DNA of 64,000 bases, taken from the NCBI GenBank assembly GCA_033030425.1, contig JAUFSD010000013.1, forward strand, positions 620,001 through 684,000, written 5' to 3'. The translations under genes were made by a program, and so were the position numbers. The notes under the pieces were generated by a model. That model was not told where the DNA came from. It made no database searches and worked only from the letters and a program-made list of their open reading frames with translations. This DNA is from Verpa conica (taxonomy: Eukaryota; Ascomycota; Pezizomycetes; Pezizales; Morchellaceae). This document shows, in pieces, positions 44,336 to 55,189 of the stretch (positions are counted from its first letter, which is position 1; the number at the start of each line of letters is the position of its first letter).

Positions 44336-47206
44336 ATGAGGTTCACTCAATTGTCAACTTTCGCGTTACTCTCTACTGCAGTGTCTGTATCTGCACAGGC
44401 TACCTATGGCAAAGGAAAGGCCGGAATCAACAAGCAGGATGCAAAGGGAGACTTCATTCCTGGGAGATTCATTGTTGAATTTACCAAAGATGATGGGTTG
44501 GTGAGGACCGCCTCAGATGTAAGTTACTCCACTCCTTACCTCCTTCGTGAGACAAGATATTGTCTGAGATTTTGTAGCTGACAGTGTCTCTTATAGCCTG
44601 TTAGTACTTTCTACAAGGTTCTTGCTGAGAACCAGATCGAGGCAAAACCTGCAGTGAACATTACATCCTCGGTCTTTTCGGGGACATCCTTCGACACCGA
44701 TGAGTCCACAAAGCCGGAAGAGATTCTGGCCTTGGACCAGGTGATGAACATCTGGCGTGTGAGGAGGGTACCAAGGCCTAGCCCGCAAATCCACGCAGTT
44801 GGCGCTGCGGCCGAGGGAGAGGTAGTATGGACTAGCCATGGTAAGTTCAGGATCTTGAATTAAGAACGAAGAAGCTTCTAACTGTATTACAGCAAACACT
44901 GGTGTCCTGAAACTTCACGAACAGGGATTTTTGGGCGCAGGTGCTATTGTGGCCGTTGTAAGTTATCCACTAGCTTCTAGGTTAACATAGCGATTACTTA
45001 CAACTACCAGGTTGATACTGGTACCGATTACAATCACCCTTCACTCGGAGGTGGATTTGGCCCCGGCTATAAGGTTGAAGGTGGTACAGATATCGTCGGC
45101 GACAAATACGTGGGTGCTGCTTTCTTCCCTGACCCGGATCCATATGACTGCGTCGGGCACGGAACCCACGTCGCTGGTATCATTGCCGGAGTAGACAAAG
45201 ATTTCATTGGTGTTGCTCCCAATGCTACACTCAGATCCTACAAAGTCTTTGGATGCGACTACACTTCTACTGGAGACGATGCACTGATCCTGGCTTTCGT
45301 TACTGCTTATGAGGAGGGTGCTGATGTTATTAATGCATCGATCGGTGGGCCTGGTGGGTGGCCAGAAGATGCATGGGCAGCCGCGTCCTCCCGTATTGCG
45401 GAACAGGGTGTCTTCATTGCTATCTCCGCTGGAAACAGTGGAGATGAGGGCATCTGGTATCCTTCATCTGGGGATATTGGAAACTCTGTTACTGCAGTTG
45501 CATCAATCACCAATGAACAATACATCACCCTTTCCACCAGTGTTCAAGGCGTCAACAGCATAAGGAACATTGGTTACCTCGATAAGACAGCTCAGGGTTT
45601 TGCTCTTACTGGCAAAGTCCCGGTTTACATTCTCTCACAAGACAAGAATATTGCCAACGATGGATGCCTTCCGCTTCCTGAATCAACCCCAGATCTCTCT
45701 GGCTATTTGGTTTTGGTTCGCCGTGGAACCTGCACATTTGCAACAAAGGAAAACAACGTTGTTAACTATGGCGCCAAATACGTCTGGTTTTACAATAGCC
45801 GTACCAGCCCAGTAATCTATCCCGATATCACTGCCTCCGTTTCTGAAGGCTATGCCATGATCACTGCCGAAGATGGAGAATGGATCATTGATCAATTTAT
45901 CGCGGGCGGAAATGCAACCATCACCTTCCCTGAGACCCCAGAGAGGAGCGGTGTCAACAACACTGTGTCTGGTGGCAAGCTCTCTACATTCACTTCTTGG
46001 GGTCCTTCCTTCGAAGCTCAGATTAAGCCCGAGATTGCTGCCCCCGGTGGATACATCTATTCTACATACCCACTCAACCAAGGAGGATATGGAATCCTTT
46101 CTGGTACCTCCATGGCCTCTCCCTACATCGCAGGTGTTGCAGCACTCTATATGGCTGCCCATGGTGGCCGCTCTGGATTGGGTGGTAGTGGCGTCGCTGA
46201 GCTCAAGAGGAAGATCATTACCAGTGGGACACTCATCAACTGGAACGATGGCACCACAACAGACTGGTCCAAGCTCGCTCCAGTCGCTCAACAAGGTGCT
46301 GGTTACGTGAATGCTGAAAAGGTGCTCACCTATGCCACCAGCCTCACCCCTGGAAAGCTCGAACTTAACGACACTACATACCTGAAGAGCGACCACTACA
46401 TCAATATCAAGAACTCTGGTGTGAAGGAGGTTGACTACTATATCACCCACGAACCAGCTGCAACAGTCAATTCCTTTGAACCCGGCTACATCACACCTCA
46501 GATCTATCCACCAACTTTCATCAACAACACCGCAAGTGTCAAGTTCACACGCACCAACATCAACGTTCGCCCGGGAACTACAAATTCCTTCAAAGTAACA
46601 ATCACACCCCCAGACGTTTCCTCGACCCTTCTCCCTGTCTACTCCGGCAAGATCATCGTCAGCGGCTCCAACGGCGAGGTTTTGAGTATACCATACCTCG
46701 GCATCGCCGGGAAACTCTATGATGTCAAATCCTGGGACATTGACGGTGGCTGGCCCCTCATTCTCGAAGACGTTAGCGGAAATGAGATCACCGGCCCAGC
46801 AAATTTCACACTCGCAGGCGCCGACATCCCTGCTGTAGCAATGATCAACAACTTTGGCTCCGCAGAGATCCGTTGGGACATTGTCGAAGAGAACTGGGCA
46901 CCGCACGAATGGCATTACCCTCCTGTCGCTGGTGAAAATAAGTATGTCGGTTCGGTTGTTACCTACACTGACGGTATCGAGTTCCCACTCCACTATCAGC
47001 CGAGGAATGGGCCGAATGAAGACGTTTGGTACAACTATTATAACTGGGCAGGTGAGCTAGCAGACGGAACAAAGGTTGAGCCTGGAAAGTACAGGTTCCT
47101 ACTGCAGTCCCTCAAGGTCACTGGTCAGAAGGCGAGGAACTCGGACTGGCAAAGGAAGCTGTCAGGTGTTATTACGATTCTACCGTCAAATTCGACAACG
47201 GTTTAA
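44336..47206 (+). CDS. Secreted subtilisin-like serine protease (S8) with PA insert and Fn3-like tail
   Basis: Four exons join in phase: 44336-44518, 44597-44840, 44893-44957 and 45011-47206, giving 895 aa. A signal peptide (MRFTQLSTFALLSTAVSVSA) is followed by an inhibitor-type propeptide (GRFIVEFTKDD ... TFYKVLAEN). The catalytic triad is visible: Asp about 166 in VDTGTDYNHP, His about 214 in GHGTHVAGIIAG, Ser about 531 in SGTSMASPYIAG; the oxyanion Asn is in ISAGNSGDEG. A protease-associated insertion (LVLVRRGTCTFATKENN) lies between His and Ser, and a beta-sandwich C5a-peptidase/Fn3-type region follows. This is the minor-extracellular-protease (Vpr-like) architecture found in fungi. The role is extracellular protein degradation and nutrition. 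All key residues are intact. Confidence 0.92.
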
Positions 47207-47703
47207 TCGATGTTGTGATATGATTCATTATGTATATTCTTAAATCTTTGTCGTTTTTTTCTTATCATGTGTAAATTATCTAGCACAGCCTGTAATATTT
47301 TCGAGGGGTGATATGGAGGGATGGAGGGCTACCTGTAAAAATCGAGAAGCGTCAGAGTTCTGACGTTATGTATTCTGCTACCAGTGGGTATTTAATGGGC
47401 CTATATCAATCAAGAATTTGTACCATTCACCGATTCTCTTAGAACTAAATATGCTATGATTGTTTTAAAGATTCTTTAAATACCATAATTATCTTGAAAT
47501 AATGACTTGCTTAGCCCAGAGGTAAACATTTAGTTTTATCTTGGTAAAGTCACAGGAAAAGGCACGGCATAAACGAATAGATTGACGAGAAAATTTATTG
47601 AATTTAGTATTAAACTCCCGGGTATCTCGTTAACTTATCAGAACGCAAAAATCATTATGCCACTTTTTTGCACAATCTTAGAGCCGGGCCCGAAACGAGT
47701 GGG
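47207..47703. other. Convergent 3' flanks of the protease and glycine-rich protein genes
   Basis: AT-rich, no ORF or RNA gene recognised. Confidence 0.5.
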
Positions 47704-48506
47704 CTAATATCCACCACCACCTAAAAAATTATTAGTATAATAGTCTAGAGAGTATCACAGATTGATATTTTTACCATAGCCACCACCACCACCTTGGTTA
47801 CCCCCCCAACCACCACCACCACCATCACCACCATGGCCTAAAAAACCATTAGTATAATAGTCTAAAGAGTATCACGGATTGATATTTTTACCATAGCCAC
47901 CGCCGCCACCACCACCACGGTTGTAACCACCACCGCCACCACCACCACCACCGCCGCGACGGTCTTCAGCCACGACGACAGTAATCCTACGCCCATCAAA
48001 TCTAAATTGATAATTGGCATTAATGAAAACTCATGCATTAATATATGTAGGCAAAAAACTCACTCGGCATCATTCATCGCATCGATAGCAGCAGAGGCAT
48101 CGGCTTCATTGGTGTACTTAACGAAGCCAAATCCACGAGATCTACCGGTTTCACGGTCTTTAACAACAACCTAGAGCAGCAAGGAAAGCACTGTTAGTTT
48201 TCTTCTTTTTTCAATAAAACAGCAGATTATTTGTAAAAATAAAAATAAAAATTGGGAAGCGACATACCGCTTCATCGACTTGACCAAACTCTTCGAACTT
48301 GGCCCTGAGGCTGTCGTCGTTGGTGTTCCATGAGAGGGATCTATATGAAACGAAGTTTTTTTTTGTTTAGCGAGAAAAACCAGTCGTTGCTTTTGGATGA
48401 GAAAATGGGGTGGAGATGAAAACAGGAAATGAGGCTGGAGATGAGGCTAAAGAGATAAGGATAGAAAGATAGAATAGACAACTAACCTAATAAAAAGCTT
48501 CGACAT
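47704..48506 (-). CDS. Small glycine-rich RNA-binding protein (one RRM)
   Basis: Six minus-strand exons join in phase: 48506-48487, 48340-48268, 48170-48064, 48001-47892, 47837-47775 and 47720-47704, giving 129 aa. The RRM spans residues 1-78: RNP2 in MSKLFIRSLSW, RNP1 in [10 protein letters not shown], end in [14 protein letters not shown] glycine/tyrosine-rich tail follows and ends GGGGYGGGGY. This matches the small cold-inducible or stress-linked GRP class that binds RNA and affects stability or splicing; the exact role here is unknown. The leader on the plus strand is a long GA tract (48680-48760), i.e. CT-rich for this gene. Exon 5 and its downstream intron look like a copy of the end of exon 4 and its intron. 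Exon 5 (63 nt) is flanked by introns of the same phase, so it can be skipped without frameshift. Confidence 0.88.
47721..47891 (-). repeat. Duplicated exon-intron unit (117-bp period) in the glycine-rich protein gene
   Basis: The introns at 47891-47838 and 47774-47721 are both 54 nt and agree at 50 of 54 positions by eye (shared start GTAAAAATATCAATC and shared end around ACTATTATACTAAT). Each follows the same exon end GGTGGCTATG. The period between them is 117 bp, equal to exon 5 (63 nt) plus one intron. Confidence 0.9.
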
Positions 48507-49992
48507 TGCTGCGAATGCGGTTCACGAGAAAGCTTGATAGACCGAAAACTAGACGCGCAAATTTAATACACCGCTAGGAATTGAGGAAAGACAACGGAGA
48601 GAAAGTACGCACGTAGCGAAAGGAGCGGATGATAGTTGTGTGTGGGTCGTTTGCAAGTGGAAGTTTTCTTAGAAAGAAAGTGGGATGTAGGGAGGGAGAG
48701 AGGGAGAGGGAGAGGGAGGGAGAGAGAGAAGAGAAGAGAGAGAAAATATTTTTGAAGGAGGAATAGCGGGGTAAAATATGGGCGGCGAAATTGCGCGTCA
48801 CCAACGATGGCTCGTTCTGTCATCACCTCATACAAACCCTGTAGCCTAGAGCATCAACGCCTGCAAGTCTAGAAGAAGGAATATATCTCCAAAGGATCCC
48901 CCCATGATGATCTACAGCAGCCTCTCACGGCTATGCGCATGAATATATGAGGCCAAGGGAGATGGCATGTGCATATATCTATATACCATATGTATGTATC
49001 CGCTGCCCGTTTATAAGCAGTCCCAGTGTGGAGTAGACTTGTGCCAAGGAAAGGGGAAAGAAGGTGACGGTGACGGTGGATTCTTCAAGGACTCATGTAC
49101 ATGTAGCCGACGTGGCTTGTGGGTTACAACTCGCTGCAATGCTCTACGTATATTGCCCCGCGCGGGACAATTCCTGGGATTGAAGTCCCACTGTCACAGT
49201 CCAAGCGAGGAGGCCGTCTGCACGTCTAGTAAACTCGCTCTCAGTGTCGAGTGAGATATTGTTTGATTACTCATGATATGTAGCCAAGCCCGCCGAAGGT
49301 GGCTACCGGGGCTGTATGGGGTGCCTTAAATTTCTCCCCTCTTTAAAGACGTCACCCGTTATCTCTCTTAATTATTCTTTTATTTTCTAGATATTAGTCA
49401 CTGGGTCACCATCTAACATTAACTTGTTTAGAAAACGCTTCGGCTACCTTCTTATATCAACTATATAGATAGTATGACTAAGGGTTTATCTAATCAGACT
49501 AGCACTCATCGCACTTTGGAAGATTGGGGTCGTGGGATATTCCTGCAATATTCCAACTGTCTCTTAAAGGGCATTGGCCCGGTAAAAGGGTTAGCGTACC
49601 CTGTAGCCATTACTGGTAAATCGACTAGTGCATCACCATGAATCACTCGCTAACCCTTCTCACGTCATTGACGAAACAATGTCTATAGATGAAAGTGCCT
49701 TATAAAGATGTAGTTTAGAAAAGAGGACTGACTAAATTAAAGACGTCGAATTTATGAATAAATGCCCAAAAGAAGGTCTTGACTAAATATAATATTTATC
49801 ATATCTGCAAGAAAAAAACGCCTTAGTGATACACGTGGTAGATGAGAGGAGGATGAAGAATAATTAAAATTTTGAGCAAGCTCCTCCTTCTCTAACTTCT
49901 AGCGGAAGTTCTCCTTCATGATCATGATATGGCATCTTACTACCCTTCCGCCTTATCACAGCCATCTCCACCCCAGCCAGTTCTATAATAGG
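48507..49992. other. Upstream region of the glycine-rich protein gene and gene-poor stretch
   Basis: It contains the GA/CT-rich promoter tract (48680-48760) and a TACATGTA palindrome at 49098-49105. The ORF at 48967-49254 has no recognisable domain. Nothing else supported. Confidence 0.45.
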
Positions 49993-51077
49993 CTAGGGCT
50001 TCAAAGGGAGCCTTGACCTCACAGGAGGCTTTGGTTTTGCCTTCGGGGTTTCCTTTTCCCTCATTAGCAACTCTTTCTCCGCTTTCCCCCGCGTTTTCTT
50101 TTCCCTTGTAGTTGCAGTCTTCGGCTTTGGCGTTGCTTTACCCTTCAATGAATCACTCTCATCTAATTTATCTACTTTGAGTTTTTTAGGCGGGGTGCTA
50201 AGAACGTCCTTTTTTCCTCCTGCAAAATTCCTTTTGGTTTTAGTAGATGTCTCTAACAATCTCTTGGCAATTTCAGCAATTTTTTCTGATGCTGACTTCC
50301 TTCTATCATCAACGTCATCTTCATCTTCATCTTGCTCTCCCCCACCTGGTGGACCTGCTGGTGATACTGGTGCTGGTGCTGGTGCTGATGGTCCTCTAGG
50401 CAGTCTTTTTGGTCTTTCTCGTAGGGCTGCTGGCGGTGGGCCTTTTAGTCCTCTAGGTATTCTTTTTAATGCTGGTACTGGTACTGGTACTGGTGCTGGA
50501 CCTTCTGGTCTCAAGACTAACTCTTCACTATCACTCTCATCACCACCATCATCAACAGCACCACCATCATCAACAGCGCCACCACCACCACCACCACCAC
50601 CACCATCACCACCACCACCATCACCACCATCACCACCATCATCATCACCACCAGCACCACCACCATCATCACGAGCACCACCACCACCGTCACCACCGTC
50701 ACCACCAGGGGCAGGACCAGCAGGACCAGGGGCAGGACCGGCGGGACCAGGGGCAGGACCGGGTGGAGGAGCATCAAATCCCCCACTATCATCACTAGCG
50801 TCAGAATCAACGGCAGGACCAAAACCAGGCGGTGGTGGTGGTGGCGGTGGTGGCGGCGGGCCACCTCCAGCTGCAACTCTAGCTATCCGGGAAGCATTGG
50901 CAGCAGCTGCTGCGGCGGCGGCGGCAGCTCTTCTAGCGGCGGCAGCAGCTATCTGCGCTGCTCTGATTGCTGCATCCGCCTCTGGCGTATTTATGGTAAA
51001 CTATTGAGATAGATTAGTTTAGCTAGCCGCCGTGAAAGATGGGCCAAGAATAGCATAGTCACCTTTAGTATACCCAT
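49993..51077 (-). CDS. Low-complexity nuclear-type protein, function unknown
   Basis: Exon 1 is only 15 nt (51077-51063, MGILK) with donor GTGACT. Exon 2 (51000-49993) opens in phase after a CTCAATAG acceptor; the intron has a good branch-point-like CTAAACTAAT. The 340-aa product has, in order: a helical Ala/Arg-rich segment (about 12-50), a polyproline run, PGPAPGPAG repeats, a Gly/Asp-rich repeat region (about 105-160), DESDSEELVL, Pro-rich repeats with LPRGPSAPAPA, an acidic stretch (QDEDEDDVDD), and a Lys-rich tail with helix SEKIAEIAKRLLETSTKTK and KKLKVDKLDES. Alternating acidic and basic disordered blocks suit a chromatin- or nucleolus-associated scaffold, but this is inference. The Pro/Ser-rich ORF on the opposite strand (50177-51007) is its antisense shadow. 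Confidence 0.6.
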
Positions 51078-53427
51078 AACTATGAGCTAGAAATAAGACT
51101 TATAAAGATTAGAAGGCTGAAAAAATAGCCTTGTCACAGGGAGAGCTCTAGTAATGACACCTTACGATAATGGTGGGGAAATCGATGATTTTATACTTGC
51201 AGGGAGTTAATCTAGTTTATCTACGGAGTAACAGCAACAGAATCTTACTCGGGATACAGATCTCGTGATTAGACACTACATACCTGATCGGAGGACCTCG
51301 CTGAAACTCGATACCAGACATGCAGCAAAGTGAGAAAAACTGGCTATGCATTCGCCTTGCTGGGCTGGCGAGTAGGGTGGCTATAGAACAAAGAACATTC
51401 ATGTGGCTTTGACACAACAATAGAACGGACAATCGTAAAAAGAAAGGTGAAATAGAGAATATTTAAAAACAAACAAAGACATGGTTACCAGGTAGGGAGA
51501 CAATCAACTTTTCCTTCTCACTCGTTATGCATTGTCTAATCATGTTCCTTCCTTCCCCATATCATTGCCTCCACTTCTTTCTAGCTGTCTAACAACGTAA
51601 ACCGCTCGAATAGGTAGAAAACAATATTTTATATCTGGGTAGTAGGAATTAAAAGTACATGTAGCTCTGCAATTAACAAATTAAACTGCAGCAAAATAAC
51701 TCCACGGTTTGGGTATATCTATTTTCACTTCTGCCCTAAAAACCTAATATACATACATTTACCCAGTACAGCATCTCACCCTTAGAGATCACGGGTAAAT
51801 CATAATCTTATTTTTCCGATGTATAGCATACTTATACAAAGAGCTTCATCTTGAGCGAGCTGAGAGAACACTGGGCTTGAAGGTGTGCCGCGTCTAAATA
51901 TTTCAGCCCAGATAATACCACTCGTTCAAGCAACACTGAACCAGACTGTGCCAGTCGCGATATCTCTATCTGGGATATAAAATCCCAGATTAGGAGATTA
52001 TAGTGATATTTACAATAACCACTTGAACAGATTAGTCGAACTATACGCATTGTCTTTGATAGTAGGATAATAAGAAGGCTAGGCTCCCGAGGTGGTATAG
52101 ACACTGATAGCCGAACTACACAGTAGAACAAAGGGGGTCCTTTTATGGGCCACTAAAAAAGTATGGTAGTTTTATATATTTATGAGGTGGTTATAGTAGA
52201 TATACTGCCAGACCCAATACCCCCCCCCCGCGGCCCCCAGTTGTCGAGTTTGGGGAAACAAAGAGAAGATACAGGTATGAAGAGCCCTTAAACATGAAGA
52301 AGAATTAATGAGGGCTTAGGAAATCCAGTAGAAGCCTCTCTTTGTCATTTTCGAGGGCCCTGGGTTGGCGTCGATCATGGGAGGTCACTCGGGTCATAAG
52401 CTTGGTCACATCTTTTTATTTCTATTTCGTTATATGTATGTCGGTTGCGGCTCTTTCCACAGAGGTTACTTTGAATAGTGATAAAGTTGCAGAGGACCCA
52501 ATGTGCATGTTATTGCACGGGTGCGAGAGGACCCTCTCTTCATTTCCACTCGCTATTTAATGAGATATACCGCTACTGGTAGCGACAACAGAGATAACTT
52601 AGGATTCTGAATAATTTCTTATATTTCTCTATACTTTGTAACTATAATGTCATGTACTCTAGATAAATAATCTGCTATTATGTGAACACTGATATGGCTC
52701 TACACTTGAGGGAATCAACATCCCAAGCGGCGTCACTATCGCATCATAATGCGTAAATATACCACTAGGCAGCAACGGATAATAGCTATGGAAATAGACC
52801 AGCTGAGACGTAATATATGTACATTGATGTTCCAGAAACTTATCGGAGTTTATATTTTTATAGTATAAAAACTCAATTTGTGAGGTTTAGATCCTATTGA
52901 GCAGCTTCACGAGTGATGGCTCATGATATACTCAAACCCCTTTAACTGATTGGCGAGTAAGAGCCGCTAATGATTTCAATAAGATGTGATATTCAGTTCA
53001 CCAGACCAAATCAAAATTCTTAAACGGCCGCATCTCATTTACTCTATTAATAAGAAAAAACGACCTAGGTTCGAGTAGTAGGTAGATCAAAAAAAAGTAA
53101 TCAAAGGAAAAAAGAATGATAAGAGCTTCTATTGATAATATCGACCGACCGATGCCCCCGATTTTGCCTGGACAAAGTAAACCAGGCACCACCTGCCTTC
53201 TTCAAATTCCAAACGCCCCACATAAAAAAAAAACGAATTGTACGCCTCCAAATAAAATTTTTCTTTCCAAAAAGACAGAATTAGGGTGGTGGGGGGTAAA
53301 AAAGGAGTGAAAGAAAGAAAGAAAGGGTATTGTGACAAAGGAAATTGATACATGTGGTTTTGTCAAATGACACAACCCCCCTCTCAGTAGCCGGGATGAA
53401 AAAAAAAAGGAAGAGAAAAAGAGAGAT
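51078..53427. other. Gene-poor stretch
   Basis: Minus-strand ORFs near 51.2-51.4 and 51.8-52.1 kb and one plus-strand ORF at 52.34-52.56 kb have no recognisable domains. TACATGTA at 51656-51663; C-run near 52217. Nothing else seen. Confidence 0.45.
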
Positions 53428-53853
53428 CTATGCGCTATACTCATCCGAATAGTCCTCCAAATCACTCTCCAAATCACCTTCACTCGGCTCCCTTGTCGAG
53501 CCCCCCCACTCCCGCTCATGCATCATCTTCTCATGCTTACTCCCGAACCACGTTGCAACTTTATCAATCTCGACCTCGCTCAGATCCGCCTTCTCGAATG
53601 CGCGGAAGAGTCTTCTATGAGAAGAGTATCGTTCTAGTCTCATCCGCACGTGCTGGCTCGTGTAGTCCCACCCAGGGTACAACGTCTCGAGTTCCACCTC
53701 GTTCGGCACGAACCCGTACCAAGAGATGATCTCGCAGCGTATCTCGGGGACTATCCATCGTGCTATGAAGTCGTCGAAATCGCGCGGATCTTTTGCGGTT
53801 GGGCTAGGGAAGAGGAGCTTGTAGAGGATGATGGTGGTGGGTTTCTTTTGCAT
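53428..53853 (-). CDS. Hypothetical small acidic protein
   Basis: This single-exon 141-codon ORF runs from ATG at 53853 (MQKKPTTIILYKLLFPSP). It is rich in charged and aromatic residues (FDDFIARWIVPEIRCEIISW, ATWFGSKHEKMMHEREWGG) with an acidic disordered end (DLESDLEDYSDEYSA). No signal peptide, membrane helix or known domain is seen. Balanced amino-acid composition and GC-rich wobble positions unlike the flanking AT-rich DNA support real coding. Function unknown. Confidence 0.6.
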   Translation of the reverse strand: MQKKPTTIILYKLLFPSPTAKDPRDFDDFIARWIVPEIRCEIISWYGFVPNEVELETLYPGWDYTSQHVRMRLERYSSHRRLFRAFEKADLSEVEIDKVATWFGSKHEKMMHEREWGGSTREPSEGDLESDLEDYSDEYSA

Positions 53854-55189
53854 GGCTGCGGGTAAATACGTGGGGGGCAGAGGGGTTGCTTTTGGTTATG
53901 GAGTGTTAAGAGGCTGGCCGGCCCGGGTACTAAGTGTTTATGTAGTTATGAACTGGAGGAACGTTCCCCGTCTGAGCCGGATAAAGCTCGTCAGTGGGAG
54001 GTTTTTAGAGGAGATTATTTAGTTGGAGGTAGTAGGTGGGGGGGCGAACAATATCACGACGCGAAGCCAGCCAGCGAGGGAGCAGAAGTCAAATATCAAT
54101 GGAACGGAAACGAGGAAAGGGAGCGGGGCAGAAGAGGGGGGGGGGGGCTAATAGACCGGGAGTGCGGGGCGGGGGGGGGGAGATGCAGAGGAGAAGTTTT
54201 AAAGTAAAGGAGTGTGTGATAAACGAGAGTTCGAGGGGTTGAACGCGGACTCTAAGGCCAAAACAAAACAATAACAATTGGAAACAGAGGCCGCTGCGCC
54301 GAATACACGCCGTGCCAAGCCGGGGGAGAGTCACATGTCGGGATACCGGCCCACTGCGAGTCCTGGCAGTGGTGTTTCGGCAGTGCTTTGGATTAATTGG
54401 TACCTTATGGTGGGTAATTGAAGAGTTGCAGGCTTCAGTACTTGTAGAATTGCTAATTGACAGTCTCTAGGACTGCCCTGTAACTCCTCCTCCTCCCTGG
54501 GAGACCGCACGCGCCAAAGTATCGTGTGATCAACGGAGTGAGTGATGAGAAATCCCCTGGTCGGCAGGTAAGTTGCATATAGGCTTGGGGGGGTGGCCTG
54601 TGACCAACTATAACTTCATACTGCGGTGGTGGCACAGGGCCTCAAGATGACATCGCTGCTTCATGACATACATGTACCTATTCTCCGGGACGAATCCCGG
54701 GGCGATCTCCCTTTTTACTGCCTTTTACCGGTAAGCAGGGCGGATTCAGAATAGTTGTCCATATGGGGTCGGGTCGTAACCAATGACAGTTCCAATTACC
54801 AGCTGCAATGACAGTCCAGTCCTCGAGTTTGTAGTTTACTCAGCTGCTGCCGTATCTTTAATTTCTGCAATTGAAGCATGCATCCCACTGGCAGCCAGAC
54901 CCGCGGCATATTAGCACCGGCGTAGGCCCGCTTCCCGCAGCGGCTAGTGAGTGAATTTCAATGCCAGAATGTGATAACGGTTGAGGTTGATTTTACGTTG
55001 CATCAATCCCAGCACCCCGGAAGTGAAAATAGTGGTTCATGGCCAAGACTATACCATTACTGTGCTGGGACCTGCATCTCCCCCAGCCATCTCGGCTACG
55101 CCAATCACCACTGTTGATCGACAGTAGGGAGAAGCTTAAGTGAACATAGTGGATTAGGCTGAAGAGAAGAGACGACAAGAGAGACTAGA
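53854..55189. other. Intergenic between divergent genes
   Basis: G-rich and C-rich homopolymers occur at about 54135-54180. A TACATGTA lies at 54669-54676. No gene is supported; promoters of the hypothetical gene and of the Artemis-like gene are expected here. Confidence 0.45.

Noticed and set aside
45683..46993. 436-codon ORF on the minus strand
   Set aside because: Antisense shadow of the protease exon at 45011-47206, which has all catalytic motifs.
47760..47960. CRISPR-like or satellite look of the CCACCA-rich stretch
   Set aside because: The regular repeats are glycine codons and the duplicated exon-intron unit of the RRM gene; no spacer array exists.
50177..51007. 276-codon plus-strand ORF rich in Pro and Ser
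   Set aside because: It is the reverse of the Ala/Gly/Pro repeat gene on the minus strand; triplet repeats keep several frames open.
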